A stretch of DNA of 64,000 nt. Source: Metallosphaera cuprina Ar-4 (GTDB lineage Archaea; Thermoproteota; Thermoprotei_A; Sulfolobales; Sulfolobaceae). This document shows, one piece after another, positions 1 to 9,523 of the stretch. Under the pieces are notes generated by a model that saw only the letters and a list, made by a program, of their open reading frames with translations, was not told the origin of the DNA and ran no database searches. Numbering within the stretch: the first letter of the stretch is position 1; each line of letters starts with the position of its first letter. Position numbers and translations under genes: made by a program. The stretch covers positions 1,071,160-1,135,159 of the forward strand of contig NC_015435.1 in NCBI RefSeq assembly GCF_000204925.1, written 5' to 3'.

Positions 1-245
1 GAGAACACTCTTAGTATCTCCTCGGAGTCTACGAAGTTGACAGCGAATTTTTTACTCTCCCTGAAGGGTACGTCGTTTCCTTTACTCTTATCTGCAATAA
101 ACATAACGGTGGGAGGATTCAGGGAAACTGAGTTGAAAGTGTTGACGGTCATTCCTACGGGTCTCTCCCCCCAGGTTGTAGTCACAACGACAACCCCTAA
201 GGGGAATCTCCTCATCGAATATCTCAAACTTTCTGAGCTCTCCAT
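1..245 (-). CDS. Flavin reductase (HpaC-like), partial
   Basis: This is the N-terminal 81 residues of a short-chain NAD(P)H:flavin oxidoreductase, cut by the window edge. Such proteins hand reduced FMN or FAD to a separate monooxygenase. The translation begins MESSESLRYSMRRFPLGVVV and continues with GERPVGMTVNTFNSVSLNPP, the flavin-binding pattern of the HpaC/flavin-reductase-like family (gxxvGmtvnsf.svSl.PP). It starts 8 nt after the stop of the upstream MFS gene on the same strand, so the two are probably cotranscribed. Its monooxygenase partner, if adjacent, would lie left of the window. The ATG at 243-245 is the only reasonable start. Family assignment is firm; substrate and partner are unknown. 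Confidence 0.8.
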   Translation of the reverse strand, partial: MESSESLRYSMRRFPLGVVVVTTTWGERPVGMTVNTFNSVSLNPPTVMFIADKSKGNDVPFRESKKFAVNFVDSEEILRVF

Positions 246-253
246 TTTCCCAC

Positions 254-1729
254 TCAAGGTGAGATCTCGTCCAGCCTCCTATTCGTTGTCTTATGCCCTA
301 AGGAAACCGCTATGACAGCGGAGACGATCTGAAACAGCGCTATAAGAAGGAATACCTCTATCGCAAGACCTGTCGTTACCCCACTTGATACTAAAGAGGC
401 TATTAGCGACGCTATGACAACCGTTCCTATGCCTCCTCCTATGTGACCCAACCCATCAGATAGGGCGAAGCCTGTAGCTCTGGCCCTGGTAGGAAAGCTC
501 TCAGCGCTCCAAGCGTACGAAACTGGTACCCACAAGTTGAAACCGTAAAATAAGACTGAGGACCCTAGGAAGGACAGAGGAAAATTTGTCCTAGCTAAGG
601 CTATGATGATACCACCTATCACGGTAAATAGGACTGAAATCACGGTCCACCTGCTTCTCTCCAACTTATCTCCAGCCAAGATTATTGTGACCGCGCATAG
701 AATGAAACCTATATCTCCGAACGAGGCGATTATCCCCGCCTCAGGAGGAGGGTACCCAAGGGAAGCTAATATTGTAGTCAAACCTGCGGCCAGAACGTAA
801 ACAGTCATGTAACCGAAAAACCACATAGGAACGAGGACGGCCAACCTCCTTGCGTACCTCTTGTCTAAGAGGACGGCCTTTAGAGACTCAACGTAAGAGA
901 TCTTGTCTGTCACGTAAGGTGGAATCAGTGACGGAAGTGGAGGTAAAGACTTAAGCTTCCTTGAAGCTCTCCCTTCCATTTCTGAGACCACTTTCTCAGC
1001 TTCGGATAACCTCTCTCTTGAGATTAACCACCTAGGGGACTCAGGCAAGTTTAACCTGAGTAGAAGTCCTATTAGAGCCAACAGCGCACCTATTCCATAC
1101 ATAACTCTCCACCCGTCGGTAGCGAAGATACCTGAGCCACCTAGTGCGAAGGGCAATCCAAGCGGGAAGGGAGAGGGGGGTGTGGTCAGGAGCAGACCTA
1201 ACCACAAACCTAGTCCGGCCCCAAGGGTTGAGAAGAGGAAGACCAAGCTAGTGTACTTTGCCCTCCCGTTCGTGGGAGCGACCTCACCAATGTAAGTGTT
1301 CACAATAGCTAGATCAGCTCCTACTCCTATGCCGGTGACGATCCTGGCTAACAAGTAGTTAAGGTAATCGTTAGATAAGGCGTTGTACAGGCTACCCAGA
1401 CCCGTTATCGCCATGGTTATCATCAGCATGTTCCTCCTACCTATCCTATCGGAAAGCGGAGAGAGACGAAGTGAACCCACGATGTACCCTATCAGGTTCA
1501 GGAGAACTACGGGACCCAACAAAATCCCGATCTCAGGTGAGGAAGGTCCGCTCACGTGAAAGAGCGTCACCGCCGTCTGAATGAAAGAAACGTTTATATC
1601 GAATATATCGAAGAAAGTGAAGAGAAATCCTACACCAAGTATTCCAATAAAAATATATGAGAGAGACCAAATTGGAATCCTATCCAGTCTAGCTATTATC
1701 TCTCCACCCTTTACAGATTTCTCAGTCAT
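254..1729 (-). CDS. MFS transporter, sugar-porter type
   Basis: A 491-residue integral membrane carrier, about 12 hydrophobic segments, of the major facilitator superfamily. Two signatures are visible: the loop 2-3 motif LSPLSDRIGRRN and, in the central loop, PESPRWLISRERLSEAEKVV, which is typical of sugar and aromatic-acid:proton symporters. The frame stays open 39 codons further upstream, but the ATG at 1727-1729 (MTEKSVKGG) is preferred because the extension lacks a membrane-protein N-terminus and covers the promoter. Divergent from a Bat-like regulator and followed 8 nt later by a flavin reductase, so it may import a substrate that the linked enzymes oxidise. The substrate cannot be read from the sequence. 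Confidence 0.85.
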   Translation of the reverse strand: MTEKSVKGGEIIARLDRIPIWSLSYIFIGILGVGFLFTFFDIFDINVSFIQTAVTLFHVSGPSSPEIGILLGPVVLLNLIGYIVGSLRLSPLSDRIGRRNMLMITMAITGLGSLYNALSNDYLNYLLARIVTGIGVGADLAIVNTYIGEVAPTNGRAKYTSLVFLFSTLGAGLGLWLGLLLTTPPSPFPLGLPFALGGSGIFATDGWRVMYGIGALLALIGLLLRLNLPESPRWLISRERLSEAEKVVSEMEGRASRKLKSLPPLPSLIPPYVTDKISYVESLKAVLLDKRYARRLAVLVPMWFFGYMTVYVLAAGLTTILASLGYPPPEAGIIASFGDIGFILCAVTIILAGDKLERSRWTVISVLFTVIGGIIIALARTNFPLSFLGSSVLFYGFNLWVPVSYAWSAESFPTRARATGFALSDGLGHIGGGIGTVVIASLIASLVSSGVTTGLAIEVFLLIALFQIVSAVIAVSLGHKTTNRRLDEISP

Positions 1730-1764
1730 AATTTTTAGAACGTAAACTATAATTAGTTGTTTAT

Positions 1765-1779
1765 ATGAAACCTGTTTTA
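1765..1779. promoter_or_regulatory. Candidate regulator site upstream of MFS operon
   Basis: The sequence ATGAAACCTGTTTTA contains a palindromic AAACNNGTTT core. It lies 36 nt upstream of the MFS start codon and next to a TATA-like ATATAAA (minus strand, 1760-1766). A copy with one mismatch sits 37 nt upstream of the acetoacetate decarboxylase-family gene. Its position upstream of the core promoter suggests an activator site, plausibly for the Bat-like protein encoded between the two copies; this is inference. Confidence 0.45.
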
Positions 1780-1839
1780 TATTGAAACATTCTAAGTATA
1801 AGTTTATAACAATATAAATCAACATTAATAACGAGTTAA

Positions 1840-2457
1840 ATGACATTAAAGAAGGTAACTATGACAGTGAAACATGAGGGTTGTTGGACAGAGGACGTGA
1901 ACGCTCATACCGTGACGTTAAATTTGGAGGTCTACCCCGAAAAAGGTTACCTCAGATCTTGGCTGATATCCGACTCAAGGGAGCTCAAGGATAGAATGAG
2001 AAGAGAGCCCTCCGTTAAGAAGATAACCAGAGTTTATGGGGGAAAGGACTCGACGTTGATTGACTTCCTGAACGTCTACGAGGGTTCTATCGCAGGGGCC
2101 CTTTACGCCCTAGAAGTCTTAATAATAGGAAATCACAACAAGGGAGGGTTAGAGCACTGGTCCTTCGTGACCGGGCAGAACTCCATGAGCGAGATCAGGA
2201 GTAGGATCTCCTCTTTAGCTAAAATAACGGACTTTCGAGCTGAGGATTACGTTCTTTCCTATCCCTCGTTAACTGAGATGGAGAGGAGAGTCCTCCATTT
2301 GGCATTAGACAACGGATATTTGGAATATCCTAGGGAGGTAGACTCCGAGAGGTTAGCTAAGGTACTTGGAGTGAGTAAAGTGACTTTCCTCTACCACTGG
2401 AGGAACGTTCAAAGGAAAGTGATGAAGTACATGGCAACCAACATGGGAATTGATTAG
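1840..2457 (+). CDS. Bacterio-opsin activator (Bat)-like HTH_10 regulator
   Basis: A 205-residue transcription regulator. The last 60 residues (LTEMERRVLHLALDNGYLEYP, then SERLAKVLGVSKVTFLYHWRN) match the HTH_10 DNA-binding domain of bacterio-opsin activator proteins. The N-terminal 130 residues, starting with the typical vkHeGCWTedv stretch, form the sensor-like domain found in archaeal Bat paralogues. It is divergent from the MFS/flavin-reductase operon and 55 nt upstream of the acetoacetate decarboxylase-family gene, and nearly identical 15-bp motifs precede both neighbours. A local activator is the simplest reading. The effector is unknown. Confidence 0.85.
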   Translation: MTLKKVTMTVKHEGCWTEDVNAHTVTLNLEVYPEKGYLRSWLISDSRELKDRMRREPSVKKITRVYGGKDSTLIDFLNVYEGSIAGALYALEVLIIGNHNKGGLEHWSFVTGQNSMSEIRSRISSLAKITDFRAEDYVLSYPSLTEMERRVLHLALDNGYLEYPREVDSERLAKVLGVSKVTFLYHWRNVQRKVMKYMATNMGID

Positions 2458-2461
2458 GGAA

Positions 2462-2476
2462 ATGAAACTTGTTTTA
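2462..2476. promoter_or_regulatory. Candidate regulator site upstream of ADC-family gene
   Basis: ATGAAACTTGTTTTA matches the site at 1765-1779 in 14 of 15 positions, with the same AAACNNGTTT palindromic core. It sits just upstream of the probable BRE/TATA element at 2483-2490, the usual place for an archaeal activator. Confidence 0.45.
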
Positions 2477-2482
2477 GACACA

Positions 2483-2490
2483 TTTTATTA
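2483..2490 (+). promoter_or_regulatory. TATA box of the ADC-family gene
   Basis: TTTTATTA is centred about 26 nt upstream of the ATG at 2513, the normal spacing for leaderless mRNAs in Sulfolobales. Confidence 0.5.
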
Positions 2491-2512
2491 ACAACACAAG
2501 TCATTTCGTCAC

Positions 2513-3316
2513 ATGCGCGAAGAAAAAGAGTTCACTATGCCTATAACTAGGTCTGGTAACTCTCAGACGGTGTTCCCGCCGCCTTGGTATTACGGAGTCA
2601 CATACGTGGCGGCTCACGTGAGGTTTGATGGAGCTGACAGGATCTTACCTCCTTTCTTTAATACCGACGGTGAGGGATGGGTATACATAGCGGAGTTCGT
2701 CTCCACGGCAGAGCGCAATTGGGACTACATGTATTTAGAACCTGATCTAGTGCAATACATGGAGGGAGCAATAGGACTGAAGGTAGAGTACAACGGAGGT
2801 AACTACATGTACTTTCCCTTCATGTGGGTTGACAAGGATTGGGCTCTAGTGAGAGGTTGGTTAGACGGATATCCTAAGAAATTAGCTCTAATAAGGATGA
2901 CAAAATTGCATCCTCTCATGCCTAAATACAACGCTCCGCAACCTGGACTTAAGATGGGAGGTTACGTTACGAGAGGAGGGGGACACATGATTAGATTGAG
3001 ACTTGAACTGGAGGATAGATCCGAGTCGTTACCGCTTAAGAACTTCGGGCCTCCAATAAACGTGAGGAGGTTCGCATCTAGGGGCGAGAACGAGGAGGAC
3101 GTATACGAGATTGTGAGCAGACAGAGAGATGAGAGCAGATACGGTGAGATTTGGAAGGGTAGCGCGGAGGTGGACATCGGAGGTTACGTTAACGATGAGC
3201 TCAACTCGCTCTCGTTAAGGGAAACGTTAGGAGGGTACTTCTACACCCTGTACTTCAAAGTCACAAAGACGATATTGCTCGAAAAGGTTGAAGGAAGGTT
3301 AGAGACCAGCCGATGA
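2513..3316 (+). CDS. Acetoacetate decarboxylase-family protein
   Basis: A 267-residue protein of the acetoacetate decarboxylase (ADC) superfamily, whose members decarboxylate or otherwise process keto acids through a lysine Schiff base. The segment [10 protein letters not shown] (Lys122-Lys123) matches the active-site GYPKK of clostridial ADC, where one lysine forms the Schiff base and the next lowers its pKa. The N-terminal [19 protein letters not shown] also fits the family. Many ADC-like proteins are not acetoacetate decarboxylases, so the substrate is open. The linked Bat-like regulator, MFS carrier and flavin reductase suggest a small catabolic pathway. Leaderless start with a TATA element at the right distance. 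Confidence 0.75.
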   Translation: MREEKEFTMPITRSGNSQTVFPPPWYYGVTYVAAHVRFDGADRILPPFFNTDGEGWVYIAEFVSTAERNWDYMYLEPDLVQYMEGAIGLKVEYNGGNYMYFPFMWVDKDWALVRGWLDGYPKKLALIRMTKLHPLMPKYNAPQPGLKMGGYVTRGGGHMIRLRLELEDRSESLPLKNFGPPINVRRFASRGENEEDVYEIVSRQRDESRYGEIWKGSAEVDIGGYVNDELNSLSLRETLGGYFYTLYFKVTKTILLEKVEGRLETSR

Positions 3317-3331
3317 CCCTTAAACCGAGGA

Positions 3332-3339
3332 TTTTTTTT
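3332..3339 (+). terminator. T-run terminator after ADC-family gene
   Basis: Eight consecutive T residues on the coding strand, 16 nt after the stop codon. Crenarchaeal terminators are typically T-rich tracts without a needed hairpin. Confidence 0.45.
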
Positions 3340-3845
3340 CATCCTGTAAATGGAGTTCAAACGGAGTTGAATCGGTTGAATCTAAGAAGATGAACTGAGA
3401 GGATTTCATGAATGGCAGATTATATTTGCGTTACTAGATAGAACCTATAACGTGCTGAGCAACCATTTAAGCTCTTGGGCTCATTTAGAGCGGTTAGAGT
3501 GAACGAATCCGCAAGATCTTTCTTAATTTTCAATTTTACTAGAATAAATCTCTTAAAAATTAACTAAAGTGAAATTGAAAAGAGGCCGATCAAAAGAGGA
3601 GAGCTAGGAGAATCTGTTGAGATGTCTAGTTTTGAACAAGAGATCTCCGGATGAGGTTCTAACATGATAATTGGTTTAAACTCACTTCATTTCAAATTAC
3701 TAATCCGATCTATAAAGGAGGGATTAGACTAAAATGAGAGGAGTCAAGTCCGCTAAGTTCTCCCGTCAACGATCTTAGTTTTTAAAATGAGAGAGGCTGG
3801 GAATAAGGTTTTGACTATATTAAATAAAAAATAAGGATCAAAAAC
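3340..3845. other. Intergenic region, about 500 bp
   Basis: No convincing gene. A strong TATA-like element, TCTATAAAGG (3708-3717), precedes an ATG at 3734 that opens only 14 codons, so a small RNA or leader transcript toward the GH15 gene is possible. An A/T-rich stretch (3812-3835) directly before 3846 probably holds the GH15 promoter. Confidence 0.4.
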
Positions 3846-5636
3846 ATGTCAGGATACAATAAACCATTTAACCTTAGATTTGAACCTAACCGCATGCCCT
3901 TACCTAAGATGTTCTGCATAAATAACGAGTTCACAGGGGCTCTAATAAGGGGGACAGAGATCGTATGGTTAACCTTTCCTAGATACGACTCAAGCCCTAT
4001 ATTTACCCGTATTTTAGATGACAGAGGTGGATCCCTTTACGTGAGTGGCGAGATCTCCTCTCAAGGTTACCTAGTGCCTAACGTGCTTCGAACAACGTTA
4101 AAGGATGGAAGCGAGATAGTGGATCTCCTGTTGAGAGGAGAGCACTCGTTAGTTAGGAAGATTAACGCTGTTTCCCCTTTGGAAATCAAAGTCAACCCTT
4201 CCTTCGATTACGGTAGAGTCAGGGCGAGAGTGTACAAACTCGATAACTGGGTATACAAGATGACTAACCCTGAGAATTCGGAGTTCTTAGAGCTTCACTT
4301 AATCTTTCCAGAAGTCAGGGAGACTGAGAACGGTTGGGTGGTCAAAGGTTATGGTTACCTGTTCCTGGCCCACTTTAGCGACGAGAGGTTTGGGGTACAT
4401 GGGAGATCTATGAGATTTAACGTTGATAATGGAGTGGAGAGGACGATAAACTATTGGAGGAACTTAATGAAAAGGGGCAAAAGCAGAGGTAAGATCATGA
4501 AGGTAGATTTACCCGGCCTATCGAGGGAGGAACTGGCGGAAGCCTACGATACTTCAGTGGGGATACTTCTCGGACTTCTATACAACCCTACTGGGGCAGT
4601 CGTTGCTGCACCAACAACGTCCTTGCCCGAAGTTGAGGGTGGCTCTAGGAATTGGGACTACCGTTTCGCCTGGGTTAGGGATTCGTCAATAGTGGCTGAG
4701 GCCCTCATATCCTCAGGTCATACGCTGGAGGGAAGAAGGATCATAGAGTTCCTTTCTAGGATGGTCTCGTTCACTACCAAGCCTTTCCTTTATCCGTTGT
4801 ACAGCGTTGACGGATCTGTCCCGCCCAAGGAGAGGGAGATCCCTTGGTTATCTGGGTTCATGAACTCCAGACCCGTAAGGGTGGGCAACGCTGCTGTAGC
4901 TCAACTTCAGTTGGACCTTGAAGGCTTCTTCATGGACGCTATGTACAAATACTACGTAGCGACGGGGGACGTCAGTTACGTAAAGGATCACTTGGATGTG
5001 ATAGAGTACATAGCTGATTGGGTCTCTGAGAACTGGAAACTAGAGGACGTAGGAATTTGGGAGGAGAGGGGTGTACAAGCTCACTACACTCACTCCAAGG
5101 TTATGATGTGGGTTGCCCTAGAGAGGACTGGGAGGCTAATGAAGGCTATGGATAGGGAGAACAGATGGAAGGAAGCCAGAAACGAGCTGAAGGACTGGAT
5201 ACTTGAAAATAATAAGGATAAGTTCAGGAAGAAGCCAGGGAGTGACGAGACGGACGCGGCATTACTTACTCTACCCCTTTACGATTTCGTCGACGTTAAC
5301 GATCAGGCGTTCCTCAATACGTTGAAAGACATTGAGACGAACCTAATAGTTGAAGGTCAGGTCAAAAGGTACAGAAAGGATTTCCTGGGAGAGGCTAGAT
5401 ATCCGTTCACTCTAGCCTCGTTATGGTTGGCGAGGATCTACGTTCGCCTCAACAGACTGACGGAGGCCAAGAGGATAATATCCGACATCATGGAGGCATC
5501 TCAGGGAACTTACCTAGTGGGAGAGCACATAGATCCTGAACGCAAGGGTTTCACCGGAAACTTCCCTCAAGCTTTCGCGCAGGCCAACGTTATCTTAGCG
5601 TTAAACGAAATAGCTCAGGCTGAAGCTCACGATTGA
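3846..5636 (+). CDS. GH15 glucoamylase / trehalase-like hydrolase
   Basis: A 596-residue glycoside hydrolase family 15 enzyme. The N-terminal beta-sandwich domain starts around FCINNEFTGALI. The (alpha/alpha)6 barrel shows NWDYRFAWVRDSS (about residue 268), the general-acid motif GIWEERG (about 402-408) and the general-base region GEHIDPERKGFTGNFPQAF (about 559-577). Archaeal GH15 members hydrolyse maltodextrins, but in Sulfolobus some are trehalases, and the sequence alone does not settle which. The trehalose-forming treZXY operon 12 kb away makes trehalose turnover plausible. No signal peptide is seen, so it is cytoplasmic. Monocistronic. Confidence 0.88.
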   Translation: MSGYNKPFNLRFEPNRMPLPKMFCINNEFTGALIRGTEIVWLTFPRYDSSPIFTRILDDRGGSLYVSGEISSQGYLVPNVLRTTLKDGSEIVDLLLRGEHSLVRKINAVSPLEIKVNPSFDYGRVRARVYKLDNWVYKMTNPENSEFLELHLIFPEVRETENGWVVKGYGYLFLAHFSDERFGVHGRSMRFNVDNGVERTINYWRNLMKRGKSRGKIMKVDLPGLSREELAEAYDTSVGILLGLLYNPTGAVVAAPTTSLPEVEGGSRNWDYRFAWVRDSSIVAEALISSGHTLEGRRIIEFLSRMVSFTTKPFLYPLYSVDGSVPPKEREIPWLSGFMNSRPVRVGNAAVAQLQLDLEGFFMDAMYKYYVATGDVSYVKDHLDVIEYIADWVSENWKLEDVGIWEERGVQAHYTHSKVMMWVALERTGRLMKAMDRENRWKEARNELKDWILENNKDKFRKKPGSDETDAALLTLPLYDFVDVNDQAFLNTLKDIETNLIVEGQVKRYRKDFLGEARYPFTLASLWLARIYVRLNRLTEAKRIISDIMEASQGTYLVGEHIDPERKGFTGNFPQAFAQANVILALNEIAQAEAHD

Positions 5637-5988
5637 GCTAAGTCCTCAAATTATTGACAGGGCCCTAAAAGGGAAGCGCAGCGCTCTGTCTGTCATTTTC
5701 AACTTTAGAGCCCAATTCGTCAAAACGTCTATCTTGAGCTGTCTTTGGACTTGAGCTTCGCCCCCTTAGGAAATCGATTTCTAGCGTTAGCTATGGTCTC
5801 TTTAGGCGCCAACGAGAGGGGACTCGAAGGTTTCACCTCATGTCAGAGTATATAAGGTGTCAAAAAGTTGAACGAAAATCTTAGGTAAACTCGTTTTAGA
5901 TCTGCGGTGCAATCTATGATTTAACTAATTTAACATTAAGCCATGTAAACTTTAAATATTGAAAAACTTTAAAAACGTTGGTCATGCG
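5637..5988. other. Intergenic region with promoter of ParA-like gene
   Basis: No gene recognised. Near the end, AACTTTAAA occurs twice (5948-5956 and 5966-5974), 18 bp apart. These are TATA-like and may represent the promoter, or alternative promoters, of the ParA-like gene that follows. Confidence 0.4.
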
Positions 5989-6771
5989 TTGAGGATCTCA
6001 ATCCAATCCGCAAAGGGAGGGGTAGGAAAGTCAACCATATCGATGAACCTTTCCTTAGCCCTAGCTGAGATTGGTAAGAAGGTGATCTTACTTGATAGAG
6101 ATAGTATAGGTTTCTCATCTAAGTTGAGCGGGATAGAGAAACCAGGCTTATTAAGTTCTGTAGTTGACGGAATCGATTTCAAAGCTATGTCGGTTTTGAG
6201 GTACAAGAAAGGATTAATAAAGGTCATTAAGTTGACCGGAGACGGACCTAGATTTAAGGACGATCTATCCGCTCTGAAAGAGAGCGATGAGCTCCAAAGA
6301 AAGTTCGTTTCGACTTATAGGTCTATAATAACCTCCTCTCCTCATGACTACTTTATAATCGATAACCCGAGTTTAATCACGAACAATAACGAGCTCGCTA
6401 AACTTGAGGTCAATCTCTATGCTGAGCTTTTCCCAAGCGTAGAGCCTAAAAGGATTTACATTACAACAAATTCAATAAGGGCGGTTGAAGACACGGTAAA
6501 TTACATGGTTAGAGCGGAAAGAAGCTTCAGTATAGGCTCGGCCTTAGGCTTTTGTATAAACATGGTCCCGCCTGGGTACCAAGACGAAGCTAAGGAGATC
6601 GTAGAGGACGTTGTCTCGAAGTACAATCTGAAACTGGGAGTGGTAATAGAGTTTAATGAGGAGATCTATCAGTACTCTGATGAGTTAATTAAGATGCCAA
6701 TCTTGTCGCAGGTTAGGAGACTAGCTTCCACGTTGGATAAAGGTTCTGGAGAGGGGAAGATCACAATCTAA
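5989..6771 (+). CDS. ParA/MinD-like P-loop ATPase, copy 1
   Basis: A SIMIBI-class ATPase with a deviant Walker A motif, [12 protein letters not shown], close to its N-terminus. This kind of ATPase dimerises over ATP and positions DNA or protein cargo. The switch region reads [15 protein letters not shown], with Arg inside the usual D-x-D. About 260 residues. The TTG at 5989 ([11 protein letters not shown]) is preferred to the TTG at 5959 because it aligns exactly with the ATG start of the paralogue at 14924 (MRISIRSSKGG). No ParB-type partner is adjacent. Copy 2 shares the layout (DRDxIG, SGI/AGI, GDGP) but has diverged considerably. Cargo unknown. Confidence 0.75.
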   Translation: MRISIQSAKGGVGKSTISMNLSLALAEIGKKVILLDRDSIGFSSKLSGIEKPGLLSSVVDGIDFKAMSVLRYKKGLIKVIKLTGDGPRFKDDLSALKESDELQRKFVSTYRSIITSSPHDYFIIDNPSLITNNNELAKLEVNLYAELFPSVEPKRIYITTNSIRAVEDTVNYMVRAERSFSIGSALGFCINMVPPGYQDEAKEIVEDVVSKYNLKLGVVIEFNEEIYQYSDELIKMPILSQVRRLASTLDKGSGEGKITI

Positions 6772-6847
6772 TAGACGAAACTTCGTCTCAGTTCAAGGTG
6801 TATGACGCGTCTAAAACTTCTTTAACGATCTCCCCTTTATACTTCTC

Positions 6848-7645
6848 ATGAGGGTAATAGACGTTCACGTACATTTCCACATATTTAAGAGAGCTATTCC
6901 AGAGCACTGCAATCACTTCTTGAAAAACGTTCAAGATACAAAGTTTACGACTTCTTTCAATGACGTAGAGATCGAAAAGATCATATTGGTCCCCTCGCAT
7001 CCCTGTTGGAGCGAGGACTGCTCAGACGGGTTTTACTTCGACTACGAGGAGAGATTAAAAAATCAAATGTTCTTACAATGGGGAGAAGTGAACCCTATAA
7101 CGTGCAAAGTTAGAGAAGAACTCGAGAGGCAACATAAGATCGGCATCGTTGGGCTTAAGCTCCATCCTGTACATCACGGTTTCTCACCTAACGGTTACAG
7201 ACCTGAGGAAGGTGGGAACAAAGAGCTCTTGGAGATATATCAGTTTGCCGAGGAGAAGAAACTCCCCATTCTCTTCCACACTGGCACAAGCGTAGGCGTG
7301 GGGAGCAGGAACAAGTACGGTGATCCGATCCTGATTGATGACGTGATAAAGGACTTCGACCTTAAGGTGATTTTAGCCCACGCTGGGAGACCTCTGTGGT
7401 ACGACACTGCTTATTACCTTGCTAGGAATTACTCTAACGTTTTCCTTGAAATATCGTCTATACCCCCGAAGAACATATTGAAAAAGTTGCCCAGACTTTT
7501 AGAGATCGAGGATAAAGTTATGTACGGAAGCGATTTCCCCGCATTTAGAGGACAAGATCTAGCAAAACACGCATGGGAGGTCTACTCAACGCTTAAGAGT
7601 GAGAAAATCATGGCCTCCAACGCTAAGAGAGTCCTTCAACTCTAA
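6848..7645 (+). CDS. Amidohydrolase family protein (TIM-barrel metal hydrolase)
   Basis: A 265-residue amidohydrolase-related protein (Amidohydro_2 type). Metal-site motifs appear in order: DVHVHFH at residues 5-11, GLKLHP in the middle, LFHTGTS, LAHAGRP, and the catalytic aspartate region YGSDFP near the C-terminus. Such enzymes hydrolyse or decarboxylate small cyclic or carboxylated substrates. The substrate here is not predictable. It stands alone between a ParA-like ATPase and the SixA-led operon. The extra HPCWSEDCSDG stretch (about residue 51) has two cysteines of unknown purpose. Confidence 0.8.
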   Translation: MRVIDVHVHFHIFKRAIPEHCNHFLKNVQDTKFTTSFNDVEIEKIILVPSHPCWSEDCSDGFYFDYEERLKNQMFLQWGEVNPITCKVREELERQHKIGIVGLKLHPVHHGFSPNGYRPEEGGNKELLEIYQFAEEKKLPILFHTGTSVGVGSRNKYGDPILIDDVIKDFDLKVILAHAGRPLWYDTAYYLARNYSNVFLEISSIPPKNILKKLPRLLEIEDKVMYGSDFPAFRGQDLAKHAWEVYSTLKSEKIMASNAKRVLQL

Positions 7646-7792
7646 GTTTACGCTTTCGAGAGTGAAGATCGGTTAAGGACGCCCCGTGCAGGTTAACCAT
7701 AAATCTGAATAGGTATAGAAACTATATATCTTCTATCTATCTATTGAGATCTATATAACAAATCTTTTATTACACGTTTTCTAGACAATCGC

Positions 7793-8263
7793 ATGACAAC
7801 TTTAATAATTGTAAGACACGGGGAGAGCGAACCTCAAAACGAGGGTACGTCAGATAAGGACAGGCAGTTAGTTAAGAAAGGAGTTAAACAAATGAAGAGG
7901 ATCGCGGAGTTCCTGGAAGAGATGGATTACGAACCGACACAAGCGTTCACGAGCCCTCTCATTAGGGCCGTTCAATCTGCAGAGGTGATACTAGATGAGA
8001 TGGGGTTGAAACTTAAGGCTGAGACGCTGAACGATTTACTTCCTGATGAGGATCCTTCCCCACTCGCTGAAAAGTTGAAAATGATGCAAGGGACTGTTCT
8101 CATTGTTGGTCACGAACCTCAACTCTCAAAATTGATAAAATCCTTAACGTCTGGAGAGGTGGAGCTAAAGAGAGGTGGGTTAGCAATCGTGGAAATTGAC
8201 CAAGTTGAGGGCTCTTCGAAGTTGGAGATGCTGATAACACAAAAGGCTCTGAAGCTGATTTAA
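7793..8263 (+). CDS. SixA-like histidine phosphatase
   Basis: A 156-residue histidine phosphatase. The phosphorylated histidine lies in IIVRHGES (residues 6-13), and the second catalytic histidine in IVGHEPQ. Small size and compact order match SixA-type phosphohistidine phosphatases rather than phosphoglycerate mutases. First gene of a tight five-gene operon: its TAA is followed with no gap by the ATG of the Ppx/GppA gene. Linkage to Ppx and CHAD proteins, which act on or bind polyphosphate, suggests a role in phosphate or polyphosphate metabolism, but the substrate is not known. Confidence 0.82.
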   Translation: MTTLIIVRHGESEPQNEGTSDKDRQLVKKGVKQMKRIAEFLEEMDYEPTQAFTSPLIRAVQSAEVILDEMGLKLKAETLNDLLPDEDPSPLAEKLKMMQGTVLIVGHEPQLSKLIKSLTSGEVELKRGGLAIVEIDQVEGSSKLEMLITQKALKLI

Positions 8264-9523
8264 ATGGAGGTCTCCGTTATAGACCTAGGTTACAACTCAA
8301 TCAGGTTATCGTTGTTCCAGAGGTCAAGTAACGGAAACTTCAGAAGCGTCGGAAGCATGAAGGACTTCACAAGGTTAGGAGACGGGGTGGATGAGGGAGG
8401 GGAGATTAAGGAGGGGAGAGTTAATGAAGCGGAGAGGGTCCTATCAACGTTTAGGAAGGTCCTGGAAAAGAGAGGCGTTAGTGAAGTTTTCCCTCTGGGA
8501 ACGAGCGCCTTCAGGCTAGCTAGGAACGGCGAGGAAGTCGCAAAGAGGCTCTCCAAATCCCTGGGATGGGACGTTATCATAGTCTCAGGGGAAGAGGAGG
8601 GAAGGTTATCAGCTCTAGCTTCTATAAACTCCGTCCCTATCACGGACGGAGTCATCTTCGAGTTGGGTGGAGGCTCGCTTGAGGTAACTTACGTTAGCGG
8701 AAGGGAGATAGGAAAGATATATAACTTCCCTTTAGGTGCCCTGAGGCTGATCAAGATAATGAAGACTGAAGACAGGATAAGGAAAGAGATCAGGAGTTAC
8801 CTTTACTCCCTTCCGAGCTGGTTACCTCCCTCACTTATAGGATCTGGGGGCAACTTGAGGGCCATTGCTAAGTTCTTAATGAAAGTGAACAAGGTGAAGT
8901 TCAAGCACGTCCACGGTTATCAGGTGAGCTCGGCTACAATTAAATCGCTGGCCAGAACTCTGTGGTCTATGAGAGATGAGGAGATATCTAGGTTACCTGG
9001 AATAGGCGAGCAGAGATCAGTTACGGTAAAGGCTGCGATCTTGGTCATAGAGGAGCTGATTAACCTTTACGACGTGCCGTACCTAACTGTGTCCGAGTTG
9101 GGAATGCGAGAGGGTAAGTTGATGAAGGGGGAGGAACTCTCCGTCCCTAAAATGAGAGGTAAATGGCTCGACTCGTTCTCTGAGTTTTCAGGAGTTCAAC
9201 CTCCTGAGTCAATTAGGTTTGAGGTGGAAAAGTTAACCGGCTCCGACCTTGCTGCAGACGCTGGCTTCTTAGCTCACGTATTTATGGAAAGCGGTTGGAG
9301 CGATCCCTTCAACGCGTGTTATCAATACGTTATCCAGTCCCTATTCCCCGGTTTTCTTCAGAGGGAACTAGGTTACTTAGCTCTCATTTGTAAGGGTGCT
9401 ACTGAGAAGGTGAAAAAGAAGGACCTGCAGAGGCTAGGGATTGAGGGGAGAACCGATAAAATAAATCAGCTCTCTAGGGTTATGAAGAAGGTTGTGAAGA
9501 GCTATCCGTTAGGTGTGTACTGA
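8264..9523 (+). CDS. ppx: Ppx/GppA-type exopolyphosphatase
   Basis: A 419-residue ASKHA-fold phosphatase that releases phosphate from polyphosphate ends, or from pppGpp in bacterial relatives. Family motifs are present in order: [12 protein letters not shown] (residues 5-16), [11 protein letters not shown] (about 83), [12 protein letters not shown] (about 130) and [11 protein letters not shown] (about 198). The C-terminal 120 residues ([23 protein letters not shown]) form the helical extension of archaeal Ppx proteins. It starts immediately after the SixA-like gene and overlaps the next gene by one nucleotide. With polyphosphate storage well known in Sulfolobales, exopolyphosphatase is the likeliest activity. 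Confidence 0.85.
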   Translation: MEVSVIDLGYNSIRLSLFQRSSNGNFRSVGSMKDFTRLGDGVDEGGEIKEGRVNEAERVLSTFRKVLEKRGVSEVFPLGTSAFRLARNGEEVAKRLSKSLGWDVIIVSGEEEGRLSALASINSVPITDGVIFELGGGSLEVTYVSGREIGKIYNFPLGALRLIKIMKTEDRIRKEIRSYLYSLPSWLPPSLIGSGGNLRAIAKFLMKVNKVKFKHVHGYQVSSATIKSLARTLWSMRDEEISRLPGIGEQRSVTVKAAILVIEELINLYDVPYLTVSELGMREGKLMKGEELSVPKMRGKWLDSFSEFSGVQPPESIRFEVEKLTGSDLAADAGFLAHVFMESGWSDPFNACYQYVIQSLFPGFLQRELGYLALICKGATEKVKKKDLQRLGIEGRTDKINQLSRVMKKVVKSYPLGVY

